Shown one piece after another: positions 15,775-24,327 of a DNA stretch of 64,000 nucleotides. The stretch is from contig NZ_CP047357.1 in assembly GCF_030408835.1 (NCBI RefSeq), positions 62,001-126,000 of the forward strand, read 5' to 3'. Each line of letters begins with the position of its first letter. Within the stretch, counting starts at the first letter, position 1. Origin of the DNA: Corynebacterium freneyi (GTDB taxonomy: Bacteria; Actinomycetota; Actinomycetes; Mycobacteriales; Mycobacteriaceae). A program made the translations under genes and the position numbers. Under the pieces are notes generated by a model. That model searched no databases, was not told the origin of the DNA, and was given only the letters and a program-made list of their open reading frames with translations.

Positions 15775-17056
15775 GGCTCAACGGGTCCGAGTGCAGCGGG
15801 TCCAGCGCCACGGCGCGGGCGGCATCGCGGGTGATGGTGCCGCGGGCGCGGGACACCCGAATGTCGCGTCGGACGGGGGAGACGTCCGCGATGGTGCGTG
15901 CGGCGACGCGCAGCCCCGCCGCATCATCGGTGAACGCCGCACCAGCCAGGATGACGTGCGCGGGATCGACGATGTCGGCGACGTTGGCCACCGCCAACCC
16001 CAGGATCCGCGCACGCTCGTCGAGGATCGCCCGGGCAGTCGAGTTCGTCTGCGCCGCGCCGATGAGGTCGGCCATGGACTCGGCGCGGACCCCGTGATCG
16101 CGGGCGGCGGCGAGCACGCCCGTGGCGCCGACGGCATCCTTCAGGGTTTCCCCGCCCAGCAGGTCGCTGTCCGGGGCCCGCAGGTGGCTGATCGACCCAT
16201 CGCCGTGGACCGGACGGTGCACCGCCCCGTCGACGGTCCACGCCACGCCGATGAGTTCGCGGGCGTAGAAGTACAGCGACGTCGGCAAACGCTCGCCGTC
16301 GGCGCGCAACGGAGTCGCGGCCAGCTCGGACGCGGCCATCGCCGCCACGTCGGGGGCGGCCAGGGCGGGCAGGCCGAGGCCGTCGGAAAGCATGCCGACC
16401 AAATCCGTCCGCCCCCAGCCGTATGAGCGGGAGGTGACCGTGCCATCGGCGGCGACGTGGCCCGACAGTGCGGCGCCGACCGTGCGCAGCGGACGCGCGA
16501 TGCCGGTGCGCAGGCGATGGATGCCCGCGATGATCGAGTCGATCGCCTCCTCTGCGGCGACGGCGTCGAGCGGCAGGTCCAGGTCGGTTTCACGCAACAC
16601 GCGGCCGACGGTGTCGAAGATCGCGATGTGCGTCGTGCGCAGTCCCATGTGCGCGCCCACGTGCAGCCACCGCGACTTCGCCGGGGCCAGCGGGATGCGC
16701 GGGCGGCCGGCGCCGGTGCCCGTGATCAAGTCGGGGCGTTCCTCGATGAGGCCGACGTCGAGAAGCGCCGTCACCCCGCGTGCCACGGTCGGCTGCGACA
16801 GGCCCGTCGACGCCGCCAGCTCCGGACGGGTGATCGGCCACTGCAGGCGAATCTGATGGTGCAGGCGCGCGGCGGGGGAGGAGGGCAAGCGAAATGCGGC
16901 CGTCGGGGCGATGGCAGGGGTCGGGGAGGATGCGGTCGCCGTGGCTCCGGCCGTCGCGGTTGCCGGAGCGCCCACGCGGCCGCCGGGCGCGGGCGTGGCG
17001 TCGGCGGTGCGGGCTGCGAGGGGCGCGGAGAGGGCGGCTGACATGAACCTCATCAT
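15767..17056 (-). CDS. ROK family transcriptional regulator
   Basis: 429 aa from ATG 17056. A winged-helix DNA-binding part (IRLQWPITRPELAASTGLSQ onward, about residues 55-110) is followed by the ROK sugar-kinase-like fold: GAHMGLRTTHIAIFD, GAALSGHVAADG and PAHVILAGAAF. The ExGH zinc motif of NagC-type ROK regulators is replaced (MADLIGA region), so the sensor domain may not bind the usual metal/sugar. The first 50 residues are Ala/Pro-rich. ATG 17044 is another candidate start; the upstream TTGACA with CATGAT 17 bp later would make that a leaderless transcript. Target and ligand unknown; coupled to the HPP gene. Confidence 0.8.
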   Translation of the reverse strand: MMRFMSAALSAPLAARTADATPAPGGRVGAPATATAGATATASSPTPAIAPTAAFRLPSSPAARLHHQIRLQWPITRPELAASTGLSQPTVARGVTALLDVGLIEERPDLITGTGAGRPRIPLAPAKSRWLHVGAHMGLRTTHIAIFDTVGRVLRETDLDLPLDAVAAEEAIDSIIAGIHRLRTGIARPLRTVGAALSGHVAADGTVTSRSYGWGRTDLVGMLSDGLGLPALAAPDVAAMAASELAATPLRADGERLPTSLYFYARELIGVAWTVDGAVHRPVHGDGSISHLRAPDSDLLGGETLKDAVGATGVLAAARDHGVRAESMADLIGAAQTNSTARAILDERARILGLAVANVADIVDPAHVILAGAAFTDDAAGLRVAARTIADVSPVRRDIRVSRARGTITRDAARAVALDPLHSDPLSLA

Positions 17057-17061
17057 GGAAT

Positions 17062-17075
17062 AGACCGAACGGTCT
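17062..17075. promoter_or_regulatory. Inverted repeat at the ROK promoter
   Basis: AGACCGAACGGTCT has 6-bp arms around AA and overlaps a TTGACA -35 box (17080-17075, minus strand). It lies directly upstream of the ROK regulator start and would suit autoregulation, though the symmetry also resembles TetR-type operators. Confidence 0.5.
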
Positions 17076-17231
17076 GTCAATTTTCCTGCCGTAATCGACG
17101 CGCGGAACTGCGCATTTGGAAGCGGGGGGCGAGGAGGTGTGGCGACGCGAACAGGGTGGTCTACTTTTTGTTGGGCCGGTTTGGCGTCGACTCCTCGGCA
17201 GCCGGTGATGGCCGTGTGTCATGCTGAGCCC

Positions 17232-17531
17232 ATGGAGCCTTTTGACGTAGCGATTCGCGACGAGTCCATCCGCCTCGGCCAGTTCCTGAAGCTGGCCAAC
17301 CTCGTCGAGACCGGCGGCCTGGCCAAGGAAGTCATCGCCGAAGGTCAGGTCCAGGTCAACGGGGACGTCGACATTCGCCGCGGTCGTCAGCTGCGGGCCG
17401 GAGACGTCGTGACCGTCGCAGGCGTCTCCGCCCGCGTCGCCCGCGCCGAAGACGTCGACGACGACTACTTCGACGAGGCCACCGCCGACGACGACTTCGA
17501 CCCGGAAAAGTGGCGCAACGTCCAGTTCTAG
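17232..17531 (+). CDS. S4-domain RNA-binding protein (YbcJ/YaaA type)
   Basis: 99 aa. The S4 fold is recognised by IRLGQFLKLANLVETGG, AKEVIAEGQVQVNG and RGRQLRAGDVVTV (about 12-60), where the basic residues contact RNA. The C-terminal 35 residues are acidic (DDDYFDEATADDDFD). Small S4 proteins of this group associate with ribosomal or tRNA-like RNA; the specific partner is unknown. The ATG follows CATGCTGAGCCC with only a weak ribosome site. Confidence 0.85.
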   Translation: MEPFDVAIRDESIRLGQFLKLANLVETGGLAKEVIAEGQVQVNGDVDIRRGRQLRAGDVVTVAGVSARVARAEDVDDDYFDEATADDDFDPEKWRNVQF

Positions 17532-17562
17532 TACGCGGGCGGTCGAATGCCGGTCGTGCGGC

Positions 17563-18543
17563 TTAGCTGACCCGCCACAATGCTTCTCGGTTCCAGCCCG
17601 GCGTGAAACCCATCTCGGTTTCGGGCGTGAATCCGCTTCCGGCGGGGAACTTCTTCATCAACGTCGTCAACTCACTGGCGAAACGCGAGTTCGGGTTGAC
17701 GCGCCGGACGAGGTAGCCCGTGATTGCGACCAGAAAGTAGATCTTGTTCGGATCGGCGCCTTGCAGGTGGTGGAGCTCGGAGTCGACCATTGTGATGTTG
17801 ATCTTCTTCGGCGGGTAGATGGTGCTGCGATTCCAGACGCGAGCATTGTGGGCGCAATGATTTCGGAGGGTGTTCAAAGCCTTGAACCAGCCCCGCAGGA
17901 TCTGCTGGTTCTTGACGCCGTAATGGGTCGACAGTCGACGTGAGTCTTCGGGCTTCATCAGCTTGAAGAGGCTGACGAGGCTTCCCATCGTCATGAACTC
18001 GGTAGCGGCCCAAAGCGGGACCTCACCGCCATACTTGGCGTTGAAATGGGCCACGAAATCTTCCTTCTTCGCCTTTTGCTGCAATGAATCGTACTCATCG
18101 CGCCAGTACTCGTACTGGGTGCGGGATTCACCGGGGATCGTGGTCAAACGCCTGCACTCATCTTCGTTGAGATGCCGGATATCGAGATGGGCGAATGGGC
18201 TTCTCTTTCCCACGTGGTAGGCAACCTGAGTCCGGAGACTGACTTCGATTTCCTGGATCGTGGAAAGCAGCAGACGTCGCAGCTTGTGATCGAAATCGTG
18301 GAGGGCGACCGCGTCGGCGAAGCGCGACCCCGGGCGGAAGCGGTCCTGCCGACGAGGCCGGCCTGTGTTTGCGTCCGTCTGCGGGGCAATCTCGCGCATG
18401 GGGTACGTGTAGGCGGAGAGCCGGTAATACCCGATTCTCTTCAGTTGTCGGACCGCATCGCCACGGTCCTCTATGGCGAGGCCCCGGTCCGCGAGCAAGC
18501 CGACTTGCTCTTCATAGTTCAAGTGCTTCTTCGTGTACTGCAC
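17563..18543 (-). CDS. Abi-family (Abi_2/AbiF-type) abortive infection protein
   Basis: 326 aa from GTG 18543, which has AGGCGGGGG upstream; ATG 18576 would add 11 residues. YTKKHLNYEEQVGLLADRGL, RIGYYRLSAYTYP, FRPGSRFADAVALHDFDHKL and RNHCAHNARVWNR are the family pattern; the R-N-H-C-A-H sequence is a HEPN-type RX4H ribonuclease motif. Such proteins stop growth of phage-infected cells, probably by cutting RNA. Base composition is visibly lower in GC than in its neighbours, with more A/T-ending codons, so recent transfer is likely. It stands alone; no phage or mobility genes adjoin it. Whether it needs an antitoxin RNA is open (see the upstream gap). Confidence 0.82.
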   Translation of the reverse strand: MQYTKKHLNYEEQVGLLADRGLAIEDRGDAVRQLKRIGYYRLSAYTYPMREIAPQTDANTGRPRRQDRFRPGSRFADAVALHDFDHKLRRLLLSTIQEIEVSLRTQVAYHVGKRSPFAHLDIRHLNEDECRRLTTIPGESRTQYEYWRDEYDSLQQKAKKEDFVAHFNAKYGGEVPLWAATEFMTMGSLVSLFKLMKPEDSRRLSTHYGVKNQQILRGWFKALNTLRNHCAHNARVWNRSTIYPPKKINITMVDSELHHLQGADPNKIYFLVAITGYLVRRVNPNSRFASELTTLMKKFPAGSGFTPETEMGFTPGWNREALWRVS

Positions 18544-18896
18544 CGTGCCCCCGCCTGAAGATGAAAACCGACCCATCGCTGCAGGTGGCGCAAGCCGGTT
18601 GCAGTGAGCGGGGTCGGTGTTTATGGCTTGACCATACCTGAGAGCAAGGATCGTGCACAGGTGGACTCGCCGGGTGAGGGGGTCCGGGCGGGGAAGAGGA
18701 GATCGGATGTCCGTCAAAATTGGAGGCGGAGCACGCGAGTGACATCGATCGGCATTCGAAAAAAATTGGGGTGGGTCACGCGCCACGCGGGCCGTCGTCA
18801 AGCAAGCGCCGCCGGGCACCCGGAATCGCTCCGGTACCATGTCCCGACGTGCGCGAACCCCGCGCAGAAGTACGAGCATCACCCGTGGAGGACCTC
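18544..18896. other. Lower-GC gap upstream of the Abi gene
   Basis: 353 bp between two divergent genes. The Abi reading frame stays open into it, but composition and lack of conservation-like pattern argue against coding. It contains one 11-mer (18793-18803) and must hold both promoters. Some HEPN/Abi proteins are paired with a small RNA encoded next to them, and this is the only room for one; I cannot identify a specific RNA fold by eye. Confidence 0.45.
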
Positions 18897-19763
18897 ATGC
18901 CCGCTTTCCCCGCCGAGTTCGGAATGCCCGTCCGCGTCGACCTGGTGTCCAGCGCGCCCCGCAAGTCGGAGCGTTTCTACCGTGAGCTCATGGGGTGGGA
19001 GTTCCTGGCCTCGGGCGAGGGCGAAGGCCGCCGCGTGGCCAAGCTGATGGGCATGCCCGTGTCGGTCCTCTTCGCCGCCGATGAGCGGGACGGTTCCGCC
19101 GCGTCATCGGCCACCGCCGACCAGTGGCGCGTGAACTTCCACGTCGATGACGTCGCCGGCGTCGTGGCGAAGGCCCGCGAGCTGGGTGCGGACGTGGCGC
19201 GCGAGCCGGTGGCGCTCGTCGACGGCGGTGCGATGGCGGTCATCGTCGACCCGGCCGGCGCGCTGGTGGGTCTGCTGGAGCAGCCCGGCGAGCAGGCGTT
19301 CGTCGCCGCCGGCGAGCCCGGCGCCCCCGTGTGGTTCGAGCTGGTCGCCGGCGACGTCGCCGACTTCGATGACGTCGTGGCCTTCTACCACGAGCTTTTC
19401 GGCTGGGACATTGCCGTGCGCGCCCGCACCGAGCAGGGCGTGTACGCCGTCGCGATGGAGGGCGGGGCACCTTTCGCCGGTCTCGTCGCCGGGCCGCAGG
19501 TCGCCGGCCCCGAGCAGGAGGGTTCCTTCATCGGGTGGTTGGCGTACCTGGGCGTGGAGAACATCGGCCGCGCCGTCATGCGCACCCAGGAGCTCGGCGG
19601 CGAGGTGATCGTGCCGGTGCAGGACACCGAGTTCGGGCCGCTGGCGACCATCGCCGACCCGTCGGGCGCGACGACGGTGCTGTGCGAGGTGCCGCTGCCG
19701 CCGGAGGACGACGCCCGCGAGTCGGATCCGCTGCAGAACATCGATCTCAGCCAGTTCCAGTAG
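18897..19763 (+). CDS. Two-domain VOC (glyoxalase-fold) protein
   Basis: 288 aa with two tandem vicinal-oxygen-chelate modules, about 10-125 (RVDLVSSAPRKSERFYRELM, NFHVDDVAG, VIVDPAGALVGLLEQ) and 140-265 (WFELVAGDVADFDDVVAFYH, LATIADPSGATTVLCE). Metal-ligand His/Glu positions are partly present. Members of this arrangement are often listed as hydroxylase-like or resistance-like proteins, but no substrate can be assigned. ATG 18897 follows GTGGAGGACCTC, a good ribosome site; the longer frame upstream runs through non-coding DNA. Confidence 0.8.
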   Translation: MPAFPAEFGMPVRVDLVSSAPRKSERFYRELMGWEFLASGEGEGRRVAKLMGMPVSVLFAADERDGSAASSATADQWRVNFHVDDVAGVVAKARELGADVAREPVALVDGGAMAVIVDPAGALVGLLEQPGEQAFVAAGEPGAPVWFELVAGDVADFDDVVAFYHELFGWDIAVRARTEQGVYAVAMEGGAPFAGLVAGPQVAGPEQEGSFIGWLAYLGVENIGRAVMRTQELGGEVIVPVQDTEFGPLATIADPSGATTVLCEVPLPPEDDARESDPLQNIDLSQFQ

Positions 19764-19852
19764 GCCCGCACGCGTCCGGTCCGAATGCGCCGCCGCACCC
19801 GTAGCACCGGGTGGGGCGGCGCCTTCCGTTCATGTGGGGCTGTTTGGTTGCT

Positions 19853-21169
19853 TTACGACGTCAGCCGGGCGACCACGTCGCCCGCGAACCCGGAGGTGGT
19901 GTTCGTGCCGCCGAGGTCGGGCGTCGGGTTGGTTTTCAGCGTGGCAATGACCGCCGCCCGCAGGCGAGTCGCCCGGTGGCGAAGGTCGTTGGCCGCGTCG
20001 TCGCTGTGATTGCGGTCGTCGCTCCGGTGCGCGAGATGGTCGGCGCACATCGCGGCCGACAGCAGGAACGCCGCCGGGTTGGCGACGCCGCGGCCCGCGA
20101 TGTCGGGCGCCGACCCGTGGACGGGTTCGAACACGGCGCGGTCGGCGCCGATGTTGCCCGACGACGGCAGCCCGAGCCCGCCCATCAGCCCGGCGCCCAG
20201 GTCGGAGAGCATGTCGCCGAGGAGGTTTTCGGCGGCGATGACGTCGAAACTGCGCGGCTGTGTGACCATTCGCATGGCCACCGCGTCGGCGTTGGCGATG
20301 TCGAAGTCCACGTCGGGGAATTCGGCGGCGACCTCTTCGACGGCGTCGCGGATGATCGCCCCGGATTCGCGCAGGATGTTTGGCTTGTCGGCCACGGTCA
20401 CCAGCCGCAGCGACGGGTCGGCGGCCCGCCCGGTCAGTGTCGCCGCGGTGCGCAGCAGGCGCCGCCACGCGAAACCGGTGGTCACGCGCAATGCGACGGC
20501 GGTGTCCTCCGGGGTCGAGCGGGCCACCGTCGGGTCGTGCGCCACCGCCTCCCAGATCCCCGCCATCGCCGGATCCGCGGCAGAGGTGGAATCGCGTCCG
20601 GTGGCGCCGCGCATCGAGAAGTCGTGCGAGTAGAGCCCCTCGGTGTTTTCGCGGACGACGGTGAAACCGAAACGCGGCTCGGACGATGGGGCGGATGATG
20701 GGCCGGACACCGTCGAGGGTGACGCGGATGCGGCGGCGTGCGATGTCCGCGTCGGCTCGTCGTGAAGCACATCCTCCACCGGACGCACGTTGGCGAACAG
20801 GTCCAGCCGCTGGCGCAGCTGCAGCACCGGCGAACGGTAGGTCAGGCCGGTGCCGCGCAGGTCGGCGGCGAGTTCCGCCTCCGCCTCCCGAGCCGGCTTC
20901 GAGGTGATCGCGGCCATCAGCGCGGCATCCGAGGACTCCAACGCCCGCCACGTCTGCGGCGGGACCGGATCACCGCCGGTGCGCCAACACTCCCAGCCGA
21001 TCGGGGCGTCGGTGAAGTCCCAGGTGGGAAACGCCGTTGCAAGAACCGGACGGCAGGCGTCGACGATCTCCGGGCCGATGCCGTCTCCGGGCAACAACAC
21101 GATGCGGTGGCGGCCGGGACGAGTCGCGGCCGCGGGGGTTTCGGCGTCTGAATCGGCGGTGGTGCTCAT
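19853..21169 (-). CDS. Isocitrate/isopropylmalate-family NAD-dependent dehydrogenase
   Basis: 438 aa from ATG 21169. Family signatures: LLPGDGIGPEIVDA at the start, VRENTEGLYS, VADKPNILRESG with catalytic Lys, DIANADAVAMRMV, ENLLGDMLSD with the metal Asp pair, and HGSAPDIAGRGVANPAA for NAD. It oxidatively decarboxylates a 2-hydroxy acid. RENTEGLYS leans to NAD-isocitrate/homoisocitrate/tartrate types rather than LeuB, and a Ser/Pro-rich insert near residue 145-170 lengthens it. No leucine genes are near, so leuB is not assigned. The stop codon overlaps an 11-mer (19850-19860). Confidence 0.82.
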   Translation of the reverse strand: MSTTADSDAETPAAATRPGRHRIVLLPGDGIGPEIVDACRPVLATAFPTWDFTDAPIGWECWRTGGDPVPPQTWRALESSDAALMAAITSKPAREAEAELAADLRGTGLTYRSPVLQLRQRLDLFANVRPVEDVLHDEPTRTSHAAASASPSTVSGPSSAPSSEPRFGFTVVRENTEGLYSHDFSMRGATGRDSTSAADPAMAGIWEAVAHDPTVARSTPEDTAVALRVTTGFAWRRLLRTAATLTGRAADPSLRLVTVADKPNILRESGAIIRDAVEEVAAEFPDVDFDIANADAVAMRMVTQPRSFDVIAAENLLGDMLSDLGAGLMGGLGLPSSGNIGADRAVFEPVHGSAPDIAGRGVANPAAFLLSAAMCADHLAHRSDDRNHSDDAANDLRHRATRLRAAVIATLKTNPTPDLGGTNTTSGFAGDVVARLTS

Positions 21170-21259
21170 GACGCCGAGCATAGGAGCGCCCCACGCGTCG
21201 AGGCGCCGACGCGGGAGTCCGGGGCATCGGCGCAACAACGCGGGCGCTGCGAGGCGGGG

Positions 21260-21865
21260 TTACGGCGCGAAGGTCACCGGCACGTCGACGATGTCCTCGA
21301 AACCCTCCGAGTGATCGCCGAAGACCTTCAGGGTGCAGGAATCCGTGCGGCAATCGACGCCCTCGCCGGCGGCCATGGCCGTCAACGTCACGGACGCCTC
21401 TCCGTTTTCCGGCACCGGCTGCGTTCCGCCGCGGTTGGACAGCCACGCCTGAGTGCCCGGCACCGTGCGGTCGCCGGTGCACGCCGGGGCCGGCGAACCC
21501 TCGGGGCGATCGCCGCAGATGCCCAGGTAGTAGCCGCCGTAGGCCGGGTTGAGGCCGGACAGCGTGACGGTGATCTCCGAACCGTCGGCGATGTCCTCGG
21601 CGGGGGAGACCTTCACGGTGACGCCGTTGGCGCTGACCTCGGCTTCGGTGGCGCCGGCGGTTTCGGTGGTTTCGGTGGCGGCCTCGGCCGTGTCGGTGGT
21701 CGAGGTGGTCGAGGTGGTCGTGCCGTCGGCGGGGGCGTCGGCCGCGTCGGTGTCCGCGTCGCCGCCGGAGCAGGCGGCGAGCAGCGCGACGGCCGCGATG
21801 GTCGGGGCGGCGAGCATGGTGCGGCGTGCACGGGCGGCGCGGGCGGTGGCGGCGGTGTGCTTCAT
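21260..21865 (-). CDS. Surface lipoprotein with Ig-like (neocarzinostatin-like) domain
   Basis: 201 aa from ATG 21865 with GAGGAG upstream. Signal peptide and lipobox LAAC (Cys about 32), then a Thr/Ser/Asp-rich linker (about 35-75), then one beta-rich domain with two Cys pairs: VSPAEDIADGSEITVTLSGL, YYLGICGD, CTGDRTV and DCRTDSCTLKVFGD. The pattern of DG..V.V...G and paired Cys recalls neocarzinostatin-type Ig folds of actinobacteria. Function unknown; it is divergent from hmuT across a promoter region with DtxR-like half sites, so iron control is possible. Confidence 0.7.
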   Translation of the reverse strand: MKHTAATARAARARRTMLAAPTIAAVALLAACSGGDADTDAADAPADGTTTSTTSTTDTAEAATETTETAGATEAEVSANGVTVKVSPAEDIADGSEITVTLSGLNPAYGGYYLGICGDRPEGSPAPACTGDRTVPGTQAWLSNRGGTQPVPENGEASVTLTAMAAGEGVDCRTDSCTLKVFGDHSEGFEDIVDVPVTFAP

Positions 21866-21980
21866 GAAAGTGCTCCTCGATGCAGTGTCCGGTCCGCTGC
21901 GGGACCGGTCCGGGTCGTCGGTGTCGTTGTGCGCGGTCGCTTTGACCGCCAAGTGATGGCCGATGCTAACATCCATCGGC

Positions 21981-22020
21981 AAGGCAGGCCTAACTAAGCA
22001 TAGGCTATGCGCAACCTAAG
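21981..22020. promoter_or_regulatory. Candidate DtxR box(es) before hmuT
   Basis: The stretch contains AGGCCTAACTAAG and, overlapping, TAGGCTATGCGCAACCTAAG. Read on the minus strand, CTTAGGTTGCGCATAGCCTA matches one half of the DtxR consensus (TTAGGTTAGSCTAACCTAA) well and the other half loosely. Position between the lipoprotein and hmuT starts and the known DtxR control of corynebacterial hmu genes support it. Confidence 0.45.
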
Positions 22021-22054
22021 CGATTTGTCTCCGCCAACACCGAACAGGAGCCAC

Positions 22055-23137
22055 ATGCCGACGTCATTGACCAGGCGACCCGGCGCCATCGCCACCGTTC
22101 TTCTGTGCGTGGTGTTCATCGCCGGCCTCGCGGGATGCGCGGGTCCGAACGCGGGAGGGAACGCGGGCTCCGGCGCGGGGGAATCGGCCTCCGCGTCCGC
22201 CGACGCCGCTTCCCCGGCCCCCGCCGGCCATGTTTCGGCGCAGCTGCCGCCCGAGGCGCCGGAGGTTCTCCTCGACGACCCGCGCCCGACGCTGCCGGTC
22301 ACCGTCGACTGGGACGGCACGCCGGTGGAGGTCACGTCCGCGGATCGGATCCTCACCCTCGACCGTGCGGGCGCGCTGTCGCGCATGGTGTGGGCGCTGG
22401 GACTGGGCGACCGTCTGGTCGGCCGCGACACCGCCACCGATTTCCCGGGTGCCGCGGACCTGCCGCAGGTCACTCCGGGCGGTCACACGATCAACGCGGA
22501 GTCGATCCTCAGACTGCGCCCGGACGTGATCCTCACCGATGGTTCGATAGGCCCGTCCCGGGTGCTGGACACGGTCGCCGCCGCGGGCATCGCCGTCGTC
22601 CGCATGCCCGACCAGCGCACGCCCGACACCATCGCGCAGTTGGCCGAGCAGGTCGCCACATCGGTGGGCCTGGGCGAGCACGGCGAAGAGGTCGGGGCGG
22701 CGATCGTCGGCAAGCTCGACGCCGCCACCCGCGCCGCCCGCGACCGCGCCGACGGCCGGCGCATGATGCTGCTCTACCTGCGCGGCACCACCGTCGCGAT
22801 GATCGCGGGTCCGAACTCCGGCGCGTCGTCGCTCATCGAGCGACTCGGCGGCGTCGATGCGGCCGACGGCCTGGGCTTGGACGCCGCATTCACCCCGCTG
22901 ACGCCGGAGGCGCTGGTCAAGGCCGCGCCGGACACGGTGATCGTCATGAGCGACGGCCTCGAATCCATCGGCGGCCCCGACGGCCTGAACTCGTTGCAGG
23001 GCATGGCGCAAACCCCCGCCGGCGCAAACGGCAGCGTCATCGACGTCCCCGACTCGCAGCTGCTGTCCTTCGGCCCCAACACCCCGCGCGTGATCGAGGC
23101 GATGGCCGACGCGCTCTACGGAAAGGCCGACTCATGA
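22055..23137 (+). CDS. hmuT: Heme-binding lipoprotein HmuT
   Basis: 360 aa from ATG 22055 (AGGAG 5 bases upstream). Lipobox LAGC with Cys28, a low-complexity linker to about 75, then a class III periplasmic-binding fold: RILTLDRAGALSRMVWALGL, ADLPQVTPGGHTINAESILR, RPDVILTDGSIGP and a C-terminal lobe from about 210. It captures heme at the membrane surface and hands it to HmuUV. First gene of hmuTUV with 4-bp overlap to hmuU; probably repressed by DtxR when iron is plentiful. Confidence 0.9.
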   Translation: MPTSLTRRPGAIATVLLCVVFIAGLAGCAGPNAGGNAGSGAGESASASADAASPAPAGHVSAQLPPEAPEVLLDDPRPTLPVTVDWDGTPVEVTSADRILTLDRAGALSRMVWALGLGDRLVGRDTATDFPGAADLPQVTPGGHTINAESILRLRPDVILTDGSIGPSRVLDTVAAAGIAVVRMPDQRTPDTIAQLAEQVATSVGLGEHGEEVGAAIVGKLDAATRAARDRADGRRMMLLYLRGTTVAMIAGPNSGASSLIERLGGVDAADGLGLDAAFTPLTPEALVKAAPDTVIVMSDGLESIGGPDGLNSLQGMAQTPAGANGSVIDVPDSQLLSFGPNTPRVIEAMADALYGKADS

Positions 23138-24327
23138 CCACAGTGGTGCCCCACTCCGTCGGCGGCCGCGCCACCGGCTCCGGCGGCCGCGCCTCCGCTT
23201 CCGTCTCGGCCTCCAATGCCGCTTCACGGCGCCCCGCCGACCCCGCGGCAGACGCCGACCCCGTGGCGGCCGCCACCGAGCACGATCGCATCGACGCGGC
23301 CGCCCGGGCCAGGCGCCGCCGGGCCGTCATCGTCCACGTCGTCCTCGCGGTGGCGCTGGTGGCCACGGTCCTGTGGTCGGCGACGGTCGGCCAGTACGGC
23401 ACCGGCGTGGCCGACTCGCTGAAGTCGATCGTCGGCGCCGGCGGGGAGGCCGGCGTGGTGATGTGGCAGGTTCGCCTGCCGCGCATCGCCTTGGCGCTGT
23501 TCGTCGGCGCGGGGCTGGCCATCGCCGGCGTGGCGCTGCAGGCGGTGTTCGGCAATCCGCTGGCCGAGCCGGGCCTGGTCGGCGTGTCCTCCGGCGCCGC
23601 CGTCGGGGCCGCCGCGGTGACCGTCGCCGGCGGTGCCGCGCTGCCCGCCGCCCTCGGCGCGACTGCGGCGAGCTGGGCCACCGCCGCCGGCGCCTTCGCC
23701 GGTGGCGCGCTGGCCACCGCCGTCGTCGCCGCCACCGCCCGCGGCGGCCGGGACGTCGCCCGCATCATCCTCGTCGGCGTCGCGGTCAACGCGGTGTGCG
23801 GCGGCCTTGTGTCGGCTCTGACGTTCATCGCCGAACCGGCCGCCCGCGACCGCATCGTCTTCTGGCAGATGGGCAGCTTCGCCGGCGGCGACTGGACGTC
23901 GACGGCCATCGTCGCCGCCGCCACCGTTCCCGCGGCCGCCGTGTTGTGGGCCCTGGCCCGACGCCTCGACCTGCTCGGTTTGGGGGAGGCCCAGGCCGGG
24001 CATCTGGGCGTCGACGTCGTCACGCTGCGTCGCGTCGTCATCACGTTGACGGCGCTGGTCGTGGCGGTGGGCGTGGCGTTTTCCGGCATCATCGTGTTCA
24101 TCGGCCTCGTCGTCCCGCATGCGCTGCGGCTCATCCTCGGCCCCGGCCATGCGGCGCTGCTGCCGGCGTCGCTGCTCGGCGGCGCGTTGGTGGCCACGCT
24201 GGCCGATCTCGCCGCGCGCACCCTGGTCACCGGCGCCGATCTGCCGCTGGGCATGCTGACCTCCCTGGTCGGCGGCCCCCTGTTCTTCTGGCTGCTGTTG
24301 CGCGGCGGACGGGCGGTGCGGCGATGA
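23134..24327 (+). CDS. hmuU: Heme ABC transporter permease HmuU
   Basis: 397 aa, FecCD-type permease. After a 65-residue cytosolic Ala/Arg-rich tail it has about nine or ten membrane helices; WQVRLPRIALALFVGAGLA, LQAVFGNPLAEPGLVGVSSG and the coupling loop VVPHALRLILGPGHAALLP are diagnostic. It forms a dimer that passes heme inward. ATG overlaps the hmuT stop (ATGA) and its own stop overlaps hmuV, so the three are translationally coupled. The N-terminal tail is longer than usual. Confidence 0.92.
   Translation: MTTVVPHSVGGRATGSGGRASASVSASNAASRRPADPAADADPVAAATEHDRIDAAARARRRRAVIVHVVLAVALVATVLWSATVGQYGTGVADSLKSIVGAGGEAGVVMWQVRLPRIALALFVGAGLAIAGVALQAVFGNPLAEPGLVGVSSGAAVGAAAVTVAGGAALPAALGATAASWATAAGAFAGGALATAVVAATARGGRDVARIILVGVAVNAVCGGLVSALTFIAEPAARDRIVFWQMGSFAGGDWTSTAIVAAATVPAAAVLWALARRLDLLGLGEAQAGHLGVDVVTLRRVVITLTALVVAVGVAFSGIIVFIGLVVPHALRLILGPGHAALLPASLLGGALVATLADLAARTLVTGADLPLGMLTSLVGGPLFFWLLLRGGRAVRR

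Noticed and set aside
18544..18882. N-terminal extension of the Abi protein
   Set aside because: The extra 113 residues are Arg/Pro-rich without family similarity and the GTG at 18543 has a ribosome site.
19853..21169. leuB assignment
   Set aside because: The RENTEGLYS motif, a long insert and the absence of leucine genes do not support it over other members of the family.
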